64,000 bases of DNA from Palleniella intestinalis (GTDB lineage Bacteria > Bacteroidota > Bacteroidia > Bacteroidales > Bacteroidaceae), in contig NZ_JABKKG010000011.1 of assembly GCF_013166595.1 (NCBI RefSeq), positions 62,001 to 126,000 on the forward strand, written 5' to 3'. Positions within the stretch are counted from its first letter, which is position 1. Each line of letters starts with the position of its first letter. This document shows, piece after piece, positions 1-7,057 of this stretch. A program made the position numbers and the translations under genes. The notes beneath the pieces were generated by a model. That model worked only from the letters and a program-made list of their open reading frames with translations, had not been told where the DNA came from and searched no databases.

Positions 1-1433
1 TGGACATAGAGCTTTCCCAATGTCCTGCCATATGAAGCGAATGCATAAGCCATCGTCTCCTTTATCCTGCTGTCATCGTCATCCACAATGTCCTGTGGAA
101 GGACGGCATAAAAGGACTTGCGTCTCGCCTTGGAATATTCTCCGCCTGCCGACAGATTGCCCGAACATAACGGAAAAGAGAGCACGAGCTTCGTGGCAAC
201 AAGGCTGTTGCGGGTACGGCGGTTGGAGTTCACCTCCATTGCAGTCTCCGGCTTGCCGCTTTCCTCGTAGCGTTCGATATTGCTCACCCTCTCGTTCTTT
301 CCGTACCGGAAATAATCGGCATTGAAGTCGATATTCACCTTCCCGACTTTTCCTGCATAGTAGACATTGGTAAGTGTCGAGGTGGACTGTGCAGGGGAAT
401 GGTAATGTGCCATGGACTTTTCTGCCGGCATGCCGTCACGCGTGGCAATGGAAAGAATGTCTCCGGTACCGGAGTTCTTTGCATAGCGATCATAGCTTAT
501 ACTCGCACCGAAAGAGTGGTTTTCTGCCGGCATGTAGTTTGCCGCCAGGCGCACATAAGGGTTGATGTTTGTGTACTCCTGTGCGATCTCGTTTGTCTGT
601 TCCCAAACCTCATTGAGGAAAGTCTGCTGCCGCAGCTGCTTGTCATCCCGGGAATGGGTGTATGCTCCATAAAGTTGCGCGCTGACATCCAGCTTTCCGG
701 TGCGGTAGTTCATGCTCAGATTCTCGTATGCACTTGTCCGCTTATGCTCGTTGACGGCAAAACTCGTCTTGGTGTCAATACTGAATCCCTCGCCCACAGG
801 CTTCTTTGTGGTGATGCGTATCACGCTCGTCACATGCGCATCGTAGCGTGCACCGGGATTGGTTATAACCTCCACATTCTTTATTTCGTCAGGCTGAAGA
901 CGCTCCAGCTCCATACGGTCGCGCATCTTCCTACCGTTGATGTAAATTTCCGGCGTCCCTCTGCCAAACACCTCTATGGAGCCGTTGCGCGCAGAGACAT
1001 AAGGAATGAGGTTCAGCATATTTTCCATGGAGCCGGCTTTCTCAAGCACTGAGCCTGCAACGATGGTGGTCATGCCCTCACCACGAAGGATGGTTTTAGG
1101 CTGGTGCGCCTTCACCACAACCTCGCCAAGAAGTCTCTCATCCTCATGCAGCTCTATGCTCATGCGCTCCTCACCTCTATACACAACAAATGCTGTCCTG
1201 AATCCAACGGAGGAAACTCTAAGGATATTCCCATTACGGACATTGTCAATAATGAAGTTTCCTGCATTGTCACTCACCGCCCCGCCAAGAAATATGGAAT
1301 CACTTGAGGCCAGTACAGCTATATTGGCAAAACCTACAGGTCTCTTGCTACAGTCCGTCACTGTACCTATCAGACTCTGTGCCCAAGCGCCAAGTCCGGC
1401 AAGCATGAATAATATGGATGTTATCTTTCTCAT
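1..1433 (-). CDS. Outer-membrane beta-barrel / TonB-dependent receptor-like protein, 3' end missing
   Basis: The gene starts at ATG 1433 on the minus strand and runs off the left edge, so about 477 N-terminal codons are visible. The product has a signal peptide (MRKITSILFMLAGLGAWAQS), then a carboxypeptidase-regulatory-like domain at about residues 22-105, a plug-like region with the typical 'VFGRGTPEIYINGRKMRD' and 'EVITNPGARYDA' signatures, and the first barrel strands. This is the pattern of the outer-membrane beta-barrel family related to TonB-dependent receptors, without the SusC 'ELVVVGYG' box. It lies 41 bp downstream of the radical SAM gene on the same strand, so it is probably the third gene of the precursor-maturase operon. 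A role in moving the modified peptide or its ligand across the outer membrane is an inference from position only. Confidence 0.85.
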   Translation of the reverse strand, partial: MRKITSILFMLAGLGAWAQSLIGTVTDCSKRPVGFANIAVLASSDSIFLGGAVSDNAGNFIIDNVRNGNILRVSSVGFRTAFVVYRGEERMSIELHEDERLLGEVVVKAHQPKTILRGEGMTTIVAGSVLEKAGSMENMLNLIPYVSARNGSIEVFGRGTPEIYINGRKMRDRMELERLQPDEIKNVEVITNPGARYDAHVTSVIRITTKKPVGEGFSIDTKTSFAVNEHKRTSAYENLSMNYRTGKLDVSAQLYGAYTHSRDDKQLRQQTFLNEVWEQTNEIAQEYTNINPYVRLAANYMPAENHSFGASISYDRYAKNSGTGDILSIATRDGMPAEKSMAHYHSPAQSTSTLTNVYYAGKVGKVNIDFNADYFRYGKNERVSNIERYEESGKPETAMEVNSNRRTRNSLVATKLVLSFPLCSGNLSAGGEYSKARRKSFYAVLPQDIVDDDDSRIKETMAYAFASYGRTLGKLYV

Positions 1434-1474
1434 AAATACATATAAAAAAAATCTCTGTAATTGAGTTCAATGGC

Positions 1475-2797
1475 TCATCTATCATTATGTACCTTCATCT
1501 CACAATACGAAACTGCATCATAGAAAGTCTGTCCTTCAAATACAGGCCTTAGTCTGCAATTCTTCATAATACAATATGTATTCAGCTTGCAATCTTTACA
1601 ATCAGTCAAAACATCAAGAGTAGTTCCTCCCCTATAAATATCCCATTTTGATGACTTCCAAATATCACAGATGTCTTGAGATAAAAGATTTCCAATTTTA
1701 TATTCTTTATGCCCAACTCCAAATATACATGGATAAACATCAAAATTTTCATCCAATGCAAACAATGAATTCCCTGCCGAGCAGGCAATTCTATTTATAG
1801 AAGAAGTTAACCTCATTGTTGAATCATCAGCCAAAATTAATCGTTCACCATATTTCTTCTTTTCCAAGCACAACTGCTGAATAAACTTATTTTCATTATC
1901 ATCTAATATTAAATCTGTATTATAAGCAGCTCTACCTACAGGTCTCAGACGACTTACAAACAAAGAGTCCGCATTTAATTCTAATAAGACATAATCTATA
2001 AGCTTCTCTATTTCAAAAATATTCCTTTTATTTACAGTGCAAGTTATACTGAATGTCACGTGATTTCTCTTCAACTCCTCGAGAATACCTTTAAGAATTA
2101 AGAATGTTCCTTTCCCACGAATATAGTCATGTGTTAAATTACTAATTCCATCCAAAGATATACCCAACTGAATATTTGCTTTTTTTATCATCTTAATATG
2201 ATCAGTGTCCAGCAAAAGTGCATTCGTAAGAATCATTGTCTCATAGTGAACATTAGCCAATAGAGTCAAGAATTTCTTTATATTAGGATGTGAGAATGGC
2301 TCTCCTCCTGTAATTTTCAAAGTCTTTATGCCAGCAACTTCCAACTGTTCTACAACTCTTTCCAATTCAGCATCAGTAAAATCTTTAATAGAGAATTTTG
2401 GCGCAGAGCCTTCAAAGCAATGTTTGCACGACAAATTACAATGCCTCGTTAGAAAAAATTCCACTCTCTCTGGAGAAGACATAGTTCCTGTTGGCAGCTC
2501 CGTGTCTGATATTTTATAATTTACATTTATTCTTTTCTTGTATTCTGGCTCAGGAATCAAAAGATCCAAGAAATCCTTTTGCTCAAGAAATGCAAAGAAA
2601 TCTGTCAAATCGATGCCATGTTTTGCTCCTTCATCCCTGATAAACGAAAATGATATTGCCTGATTATAAAAATATTTTAGAATATAATACAATTTACAGG
2701 AAATATAATAAGTTTTCAAAGATTTCTTATTATAAAGAACATATACCCCTTCACTATCATTTCTAAGTGTATAGTTATAATTAAGAATATAATTCAT
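1475..2797 (-). CDS. Radical SAM/SPASM peptide maturase
   Basis: The 440-residue protein carries the radical SAM cluster motif CxxxCxxC as C120, C124 and C127 (TRHCNLSCKHCFEG). Its C-terminal SPASM region has CSAG...YPC followed by CKDCKLNTYCIMKNC (C-x2-C-x5-C-x3-C) and a last Cys near the end, which fits a seven-cysteine SPASM domain holding auxiliary iron-sulfur clusters. Residues 1-90 contain 'YTLRNDSEGVYVLYNKKS', a start typical of PqqD-like leader-recognition domains in RiPP maturases. The gene lies 71 bp downstream of the 66-residue precursor candidate on the same strand. Family knowledge predicts a thioether, C-C or other radical crosslink in the peptide; which bond and which residues cannot be told from sequence. 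The region is clearly more AT-rich than the housekeeping genes to the right. Confidence 0.9.
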   Translation of the reverse strand: MNYILNYNYTLRNDSEGVYVLYNKKSLKTYYISCKLYYILKYFYNQAISFSFIRDEGAKHGIDLTDFFAFLEQKDFLDLLIPEPEYKKRINVNYKISDTELPTGTMSSPERVEFFLTRHCNLSCKHCFEGSAPKFSIKDFTDAELERVVEQLEVAGIKTLKITGGEPFSHPNIKKFLTLLANVHYETMILTNALLLDTDHIKMIKKANIQLGISLDGISNLTHDYIRGKGTFLILKGILEELKRNHVTFSITCTVNKRNIFEIEKLIDYVLLELNADSLFVSRLRPVGRAAYNTDLILDDNENKFIQQLCLEKKKYGERLILADDSTMRLTSSINRIACSAGNSLFALDENFDVYPCIFGVGHKEYKIGNLLSQDICDIWKSSKWDIYRGGTTLDVLTDCKDCKLNTYCIMKNCRLRPVFEGQTFYDAVSYCEMKVHNDR

Positions 2798-2812
2798 ATT
2801 AAAAGTTTTAGA

Positions 2813-2840
2813 AACGTGTTGGAAAAAATTCCAACACGTT
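2813..2840 (-). terminator. Hairpin between precursor and maturase, probable leaky terminator
   Basis: A 12-bp perfect inverted repeat, AACGTGTTGGAA and TTCCAACACGTT, is separated by four A residues. It sits in the 71 bp between the precursor stop and the maturase start. Only a weak T-rich stretch follows on the minus strand. Partial termination here would give much more precursor than enzyme mRNA, a common arrangement in peptide operons; this is inferred. Confidence 0.6.
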
Positions 2841-2868
2841 GTGTGTTTTCATGTCCGCTATTTTCTTT

Positions 2869-3069
2869 CTAGCCTTCACTCTGTATTGGTTTGTCCACAG
2901 GTTTTTGGACTACAACTGTATCAGGAACTTGATTATCACTGCAACACTTTAATGCATAGCCATGCCCTGAGGCTGCCAATCCTTGTACAACAGATGTTAC
3001 ACCAGCTTCACCAGCTTTAACCAAATCTAGTTCTCTTTTATTGAGGCTATCAAAAATTGAATTATTCAT
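2869..3069 (-). CDS. Candidate RiPP precursor peptide
   Basis: A 66-residue peptide immediately upstream of a radical SAM/SPASM enzyme. The N-terminal half, MNNSIFDSLNKRELDLVKAG, resembles the 'L.K.EL..IKGG'-type leaders of Bacteroidota natural-product precursors. It is followed by a small-residue stretch (EAGVTSVVQGLAASGHGYAL), a CC pair at residues 42-43 and a hydrophilic tail rich in V, P, K and Q. No transporter or double-Gly peptidase gene is visible beside it. The ATG at 3069 lies just after a long A/T run, with no strong purine ribosome site, as is usual in Bacteroidota. The family is not one I can name; the RiPP assignment rests on size, leader-like start and gene order. Modification sites are unknown; C42, C43 and nearby residues are plausible. 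Confidence 0.7.
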   Translation of the reverse strand: MNNSIFDSLNKRELDLVKAGEAGVTSVVQGLAASGHGYALKCCSDNQVPDTVVVQKPVDKPIQSEG

Positions 3070-3119
3070 TATTTTTTTTTAATTATTGTCCTCTTACAGC
3101 TTCAGACTTTGCTCCTTTT

Positions 3120-3135
3120 TCCAGAAAGGTCTGGA
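3120..3135 (-). other. Small hairpin in precursor 5' leader
   Basis: TCCAGA and TCTGGA pair across an AAGG loop. It lies within the predicted untranslated leader of about 120 nt of the precursor mRNA. A role in stability or translation is possible but not shown. Confidence 0.35.
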
Positions 3136-3193
3136 CATTTTTACTGTTATGCTCAGCGTCGTACTTCTGATGGCCATCTTGGTTTCGACGATT

Positions 3194-3276
3194 CAAAGTT
3201 ATACAAACTCTGACTTTTTATTTTGACACAAAAGTGTATTTGTGTTATATACGATTCGTTTTATACACAAAAGTGT
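3194..3276 (-). promoter_or_regulatory. Precursor promoter with paired ACAC-N4-GTGT boxes
   Basis: On the minus strand TAACTTTG (3194-3201) matches the Bacteroidota -7 element TAnnTTTG. Two identical copies of ACACAAAAGTGT lie upstream at 3226-3237 and 3265-3276. The near box ends 25 bp from the -7 element, which would centre it near -41 to -42, the place where class II activators bind. The boxes are 39 bp apart. The same layout recurs upstream of the acyltransferase and ThiF genes. Confidence 0.75.
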
Positions 3277-3277
3277 G

Positions 3278-3904
3278 TTAACAGGCATTAACCAACCTAT
3301 TGTAATGATTGTAGAAAGGCATAATATCCTCTTTGCTTGAGCATATAGGCACTGTCTCCGAAGCAAGATAGTCCAAGGAATCTCCAAGTTGTCTTGTGTG
3401 TATTCCGAGTGCATTCATAACGCGTAAAAGTTTGCTATCCGTTTCCGCTATCATATAACTATTGTCATCACATACTATAGGATAAACAGCATAAACCATC
3501 AATTGCTTGAATAGTGTCAGCGTGGGCATTCCGGAGAATGAATCTATGGCAAAGCGTCCAACATGCCAATATTCATAAATGGATTCTGAATGTATAGATT
3601 GCAGAGGATTTATACCAAAGATTTTTTCTATTGGCAGTGGTTTATCTTTGTCCCATTTAAAGACACGAATCGAGCCTATCAGTTTGCCTTCTGCATTACG
3701 TACAACATATATATAAGAGTTTCCCGAATAAGACAGTTCCTCCTTGTACACTTTTGAGATTTCCTTTTCCAATTCTTCTGAATCTGCAACTCCTGCATGA
3801 TGTTTGTAGTTTTCACGAACCACAAACTCTGCTAGTTCATACAGGTTTTCCTTACCCAGCTGTAGGATTTCATACACTCCATTTGCATACACTTGTTTTT
3901 CCAT
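3278..3904 (-). CDS. LuxI/FeeM-like N-acyltransferase (GNAT fold)
   Basis: A 208-residue protein with two motifs that resemble autoinducer synthases and N-acyl amino acid synthases. IGSIRVFKW at 76-84 matches the 'iGslRl' strand, and WHVGRFAID at 113-121 is close to the 'WElSRFAVD' signature of LuxI-type enzymes. A later stretch, ETDSKLLRVMNALGIHTRQLGD at about 154-175, resembles the C-terminal part of the same fold. There is no signal peptide or membrane segment. Known members join a fatty acyl group, usually from acyl-ACP, to an amino acid or homoserine lactone; here the product is unknown. It is divergent from a LuxR-type regulator and ends just upstream of the precursor promoter. A plain GNAT acetyltransferase acting on the peptide is the alternative. 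Confidence 0.65.
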   Translation of the reverse strand: MEKQVYANGVYEILQLGKENLYELAEFVVRENYKHHAGVADSEELEKEISKVYKEELSYSGNSYIYVVRNAEGKLIGSIRVFKWDKDKPLPIEKIFGINPLQSIHSESIYEYWHVGRFAIDSFSGMPTLTLFKQLMVYAVYPIVCDDNSYMIAETDSKLLRVMNALGIHTRQLGDSLDYLASETVPICSSKEDIMPFYNHYNRLVNAC

Positions 3905-3973
3905 TGTTCCGTTTTTTTATATTAATGTTACTGTGGTTTCTGAACCATTTGTGTAAATTAGTCTCAGTGCATG

Positions 3974-4096
3974 CAAAGTTAGCAGAAGGATTGCACTTTG
4001 CCTTTACACAAAAGTGTATTTCCACAACAAGTGTATGATTTTTTACACTTTTGTGTGTTAAAATGTTGTCCAATTACAATTTTATTATTACTTTTG
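3974..4096. promoter_or_regulatory. Shared divergent promoter of acyltransferase and LuxR-type gene
   Basis: For the minus strand, TAACTTTG (3974-3981) is the -7 element of the acyltransferase. Boxes ACACAAAAGTGT (4006-4017) and ACACTTTTGTGT (4045-4056) lie 25 and 64 bp upstream of it, the same spacing as at the precursor promoter. For the plus strand, TACTTTTG (4089-4096) is a -7 element for the regulator, with the nearest box 33 bp upstream. One pair of boxes could therefore control both genes. Confidence 0.7.
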
Positions 4097-4121
4097 CAAC
4101 ATCAATCAAGGAAAAACATAC

Positions 4122-4874
4122 ATGGTAACAAGAGATTTCTTCATTATATCAAATGCAGTTCACGGCATCACAGACGCAGATTATAAGCTGGCAGACCTTC
4201 TTGTGAATGCGGCTAAGGCTTTTGCAAGAAGCACTCATCAAGGAGTATACATCATTGACTATTTCAAAATGAATTTCCTTTATGTATCGGAGAATCTTGC
4301 AAATTGGTGCGGTGTGCCGGCTGACAAAATCAGGGAATTCGGCTACCAAATTTATGTGGACCATGTACCGGAAGAGGAGCAAAAGATGCTCATTGAAATA
4401 AACAGAAGCGGGTTCAACCTCTTTGAGACCATTCCGGTGGAAGAACGTCTTGACTATACCATTTCTTATGATTTCCACTTCATCACAGGGCGAAAAAAAC
4501 AGTTGATAAACCACAACCTTACCCCTATGACACTGACAAAGGACGGAAGAATTTGGTTAGCACTATGCACTGTGGCTATGTCCTCACGCAGCACTCCGGG
4601 ACATATAGTAATGAGAAAATCAGATTCTGAAACATACTACGAGTACTCACTCGACAAACACAAATGGATTGTAAAAAATAATGTAACCTTAAGCGGCATA
4701 GAACGTGACGTTCTGATACTCTCCGCCCAAGGCTACACTATGAATGAAATTGCTGACAACCTATGCAAATCCATTGATACAATAAAAGCCTGCAAAAGAA
4801 CTTTGTTTGTGAAACTTGGAGTCAGGAACATCGCAGAAGCCCTTTCTTATGCCACAAACTACAAACTCATATAA
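4122..4874 (+). CDS. PAS-LuxR-type transcriptional regulator
   Basis: The 250-residue protein has a PAS-like sensory region at about 35-165 (YIIDYFKMNFLYVSENLANW, HVPEEEQK) and a C-terminal LuxR/GerE helix-turn-helix at about 187-250, with 'LSGIERDVLILSAQGYTMNEIA' and 'SIDTIKACKRTLFVKLGVRN'. There is no receiver domain with phosphorylatable Asp, so it is not a classical response regulator. It starts at ATG 4122 after a -7 element at 4089-4096. It is divergent from the acyltransferase and convergent with ThiF, with only 10 bp between the two stop codons. Binding to the ACAC-N4-GTGT boxes and sensing of an acylated product are inferences from neighbourhood. PAS-LuxR regulators are common in Bacteroidales and mostly uncharacterised. 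Confidence 0.85.
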   Translation: MVTRDFFIISNAVHGITDADYKLADLLVNAAKAFARSTHQGVYIIDYFKMNFLYVSENLANWCGVPADKIREFGYQIYVDHVPEEEQKMLIEINRSGFNLFETIPVEERLDYTISYDFHFITGRKKQLINHNLTPMTLTKDGRIWLALCTVAMSSRSTPGHIVMRKSDSETYYEYSLDKHKWIVKNNVTLSGIERDVLILSAQGYTMNEIADNLCKSIDTIKACKRTLFVKLGVRNIAEALSYATNYKLI

Positions 4875-4884
4875 GTATTTTCTA

Positions 4885-5643
4885 TCAACGTGCAGTCTCG
4901 CACATCAATGATGACAAATAGAATTTTGGGAAATATTTCACCTCCTTGCCTGCAACAATGTTATACATAGCATTGACACAATGACCGGCTGCAATCCACG
5001 AACCAACAGATAACTGTGGAGGTGGCAGCACCGCAGCTTCACGCTTGTATTCCTCTACAATGCCTGCCAGCCATTGGTTTGGAAGATTCCAGAAGGCCTC
5101 ATAATTCGATACATACTCGGCGACCTTCAGTTCAAAACCACGATAGTCTTTTGACAATTCCGTCAGTCTGTAGCCTTCAGGCTTGACTATTGTAAGGAAT
5201 CCTGCCCAACCGAAATTATAAGGATGAAGCACAGGAATATGTTCCCGCGAGCATATTTCGTCAAAAACAAAAGGAATATCGCTCTTGAAATCCAAGGCAT
5301 TGATGGCTATGTCATGTCCTTTGACAAGGCCTTCCACATTCTCATGGTCAATGAAAGAATTCACAAAAGCAATGCTGGCAGAAGGATTTATGCCCAACAG
5401 CCTTTTGGCAAGTGCTTCTGCCTTGTATGTGCCAATATCCCCCTCTGTATAGTTCTGACGGTTGAGGTTGCTCAACTCCACTTTGTCACCATCGACAATA
5501 GTGATATTCTCAAAGCCGAAACGCAAAGCGCATTCTGCTATGATACTGCCAATACCGGCACCCCCTAAAAGGATATGGGTATTTCTGACTTTTTCCTGCT
5601 CTTCCGCATTGACATAAATGCGATTCCTGCTGTATCTTTCCAT
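4885..5643 (-). CDS. ThiF/E1-like adenylating enzyme
   Basis: From ATG 5643 the product is 252 residues. It has the nucleotide-binding glycine loop LLGGAGIGS at 25-33, DGDKVELSNLNRQ at 51-63 and the Lys of GTYKAEAL (K74), the hallmarks of MoeB/ThiF/MccB adenylyltransferases. No CxxC zinc pairs, rhodanese domain or partner ubiquitin-like protein is seen. An upstream in-frame ATG at 5742 is rejected because the promoter and boxes lie between 5667 and 5748. Known relatives adenylate the C-terminus of a carrier protein or peptide; MccB does this in microcin C synthesis. The shared promoter layout suggests that it works with the precursor or the acyltransferase product. It is distinct from tcdA at 51256. 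Confidence 0.85.
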   Translation of the reverse strand: MERYSRNRIYVNAEEQEKVRNTHILLGGAGIGSIIAECALRFGFENITIVDGDKVELSNLNRQNYTEGDIGTYKAEALAKRLLGINPSASIAFVNSFIDHENVEGLVKGHDIAINALDFKSDIPFVFDEICSREHIPVLHPYNFGWAGFLTIVKPEGYRLTELSKDYRGFELKVAEYVSNYEAFWNLPNQWLAGIVEEYKREAAVLPPPQLSVGSWIAAGHCVNAMYNIVAGKEVKYFPKFYLSSLMCETAR

Positions 5644-5666
5644 AGGTTTTATGTTTTGTTCGAGTG

Positions 5667-5748
5667 CAAAGTTACAAATGGTTTTGAAACTTACATAGAA
5701 TAAAAGTGATTTTTTGATTGATGCTCTGCAAAGTATACACAAAAGTGT
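5667..5748 (-). promoter_or_regulatory. ThiF gene promoter with the same box pair
   Basis: TAACTTTG (complement of 5667-5674) is followed upstream by a degenerate box GAATAAAAGTGA (5698-5709, 8 of 12 matches) and an exact ACACAAAAGTGT (5737-5748). The spacing is 24 and 63 bp from the -7 element and 39 bp between boxes, nearly the same as at the other two promoters. Confidence 0.65.
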
Positions 5749-5877
5749 ACTTTAAAATGTTAACACGGCATATTGAAATCAAGAAAAGACATTTTCATCT
5801 CCACTATAATCATATTTTCCGATAGCCGCTATTCGAACAAACGCATACAGGAGCTTCCACAATCCGACGGCAAGCAG

Positions 5878-5885
5878 TAACTTTG
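5878..5885 (+). promoter_or_regulatory. Promoter -7 element upstream of small membrane protein
   Basis: TAACTTTG matches TAnnTTTG and lies 34 bp before ATG 5919. No clear -33 TTTG was found at the usual distance. Confidence 0.5.
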
Positions 5886-5918
5886 CACCCGAAATCATAA
5901 ACAAAACAACATTCAATC

Positions 5919-6098
5919 ATGACAGCTACAATCCAAAACCCTTACGCCGCATGGCTCATCATAGGATGCGCGGCACTGGTACTGCTCATCGTCTTCGGAA
6001 GCACAATATGCCACCGGCTTGCCATTTTCAACCACAAGCACCACATCGTGGAGTGGGACGACAGTTCTGTTTACACTTGGGAGGATGATGACGAATAA
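5919..6098 (+). CDS. Small single-span membrane protein
   Basis: A 59-residue reading frame with a hydrophobic segment at about 11-30 (AWLIIGCAALVLLIVFGSTI) and a His- and acid-rich tail ending in EDDDE. It starts 34 bp after a -7 element, and its 3' end overlaps the start of the exporter subunit gene by 14 bp, which suggests translational coupling. I do not recognise the family. The link to the exporter is positional. Confidence 0.65.
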   Translation: MTATIQNPYAAWLIIGCAALVLLIVFGSTICHRLAIFNHKHHIVEWDDSSVYTWEDDDE

Positions 6099-6867
6099 GG
6101 AAAAAGGCGCAGGAATGCTCGGGACATTCCTGTGCAGCTACGCCACCACACTGCTGGAATGCGGGGCGGCGACGGTGAGGATAGAGAAGAATGTCGGTCG
6201 CATGGCGGAGGCTTACGGCGGAGATGCCGAAGTGAGCATCTATCCGCGGCATGTGGAAGTGGTGCTGAAGGACGACGAGAGCGGAACGACGGAGGTATGC
6301 AGCAAGGCCATCAGCGGCAGCGTAATAAACTATTCCACCGTCAGCGCACTGAGCAAACTCAGCTGGAACTGCCTTGACCGCCACACACCGCTGCCTGTCG
6401 CCATGAGGCAGTACCGAAGAATCACCCATGCTACAAGGATTCCCTTGTGGGCGGTGACCTTGCTTGCCGCCCTCGCAAACGCATCGTTCTGCCGTCTTTT
6501 CGAAGGCGACCGGCAAGCGATGGGCATTGTCTTCCTTGCCACTGTCTGCGGCTTCCACCTGCGAAGTGTGCTCTGCAAGAGGCATGGCGTCGACATGCGC
6601 ATAGCGACAATTCTTGCCGCCTGCGTCTCCTCGGTGCTTTCCTGCTCATGCTATGTCTTCGGCATAGGCAGCACTCCCGACATAGCGTTAGGCACAAGTG
6701 TGCTCTATCTCATACCGGGCATTCCCTACCTGAACGCTGTCAGCGACCTCATCAACGGGCATCACATCTGTGCCATGAGCCGCTTCGTCCATGCCATAAC
6801 CATCACCGTGTGCCTGTCCATAGGGCTTTACCTCGGACTTGCATTGATGAGTTTCCAAGGATTCTGA
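6085..6867 (+). CDS. Threonine/serine exporter family protein, ThrE/YjjP-like subunit
   Basis: From ATG 6085 the product is 260 residues. The first ~115 residues are soluble (LLECGAATVRIEKNVGRMAEAYG, the typical DUF1212 opening) and are followed by about five membrane segments, with LIPGIPYLNAVSDLI matching the conserved 'PG.P..N...D' loop. The ThrE fold is split over two genes here, with the short partner at 7058-7531, as in the YjjP/YjjB pair that exports succinate in E. coli. The upstream in-frame start at 6019 lies inside the small membrane gene and is not used in this call. The exported solute cannot be told. Confidence 0.85.
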   Translation: MMTNKEKGAGMLGTFLCSYATTLLECGAATVRIEKNVGRMAEAYGGDAEVSIYPRHVEVVLKDDESGTTEVCSKAISGSVINYSTVSALSKLSWNCLDRHTPLPVAMRQYRRITHATRIPLWAVTLLAALANASFCRLFEGDRQAMGIVFLATVCGFHLRSVLCKRHGVDMRIATILAACVSSVLSCSCYVFGIGSTPDIALGTSVLYLIPGIPYLNAVSDLINGHHICAMSRFVHAITITVCLSIGLYLGLALMSFQGF

Positions 6868-6926
6868 CGAGCAACAACAGCAAAACATTATATACTGATA
6901 ATCAATATTTTACAAGTAACAAAACA

Positions 6927-7012
6927 AAAGATAACCTTTCGCACTGCAAAGTGTTACCTTTTGCCATACGAAAGGTTACCTTTTGCGTCATAAACCGTTA
7001 CCTTTCGCCAAG
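6927..7012. repeat. Dispersed repeat family A, copy 1
   Basis: A block of alternating GTTACCTTT and CGCA/TTGC units between the two exporter subunit genes, including 'ataacctttcgcactgcaaa' and 'gaaaggttaccttttgc'. Related blocks occur near 18210-18336, 40138-40240 and 52077-52166. This copy lacks the TTTTTTAGCA end seen in the others. Confidence 0.6.
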
Positions 7013-7057
7013 AGAAACATTTCCACACAATTCACCACACATCACGACTACCACAAC

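Noticed and set aside
5644-5742. N-terminal extension of the ThiF protein from the in-frame ATG at 5742
   Set aside because: The stretch contains the predicted promoter and regulator boxes, and MERYSRNRIY is a normal family start.
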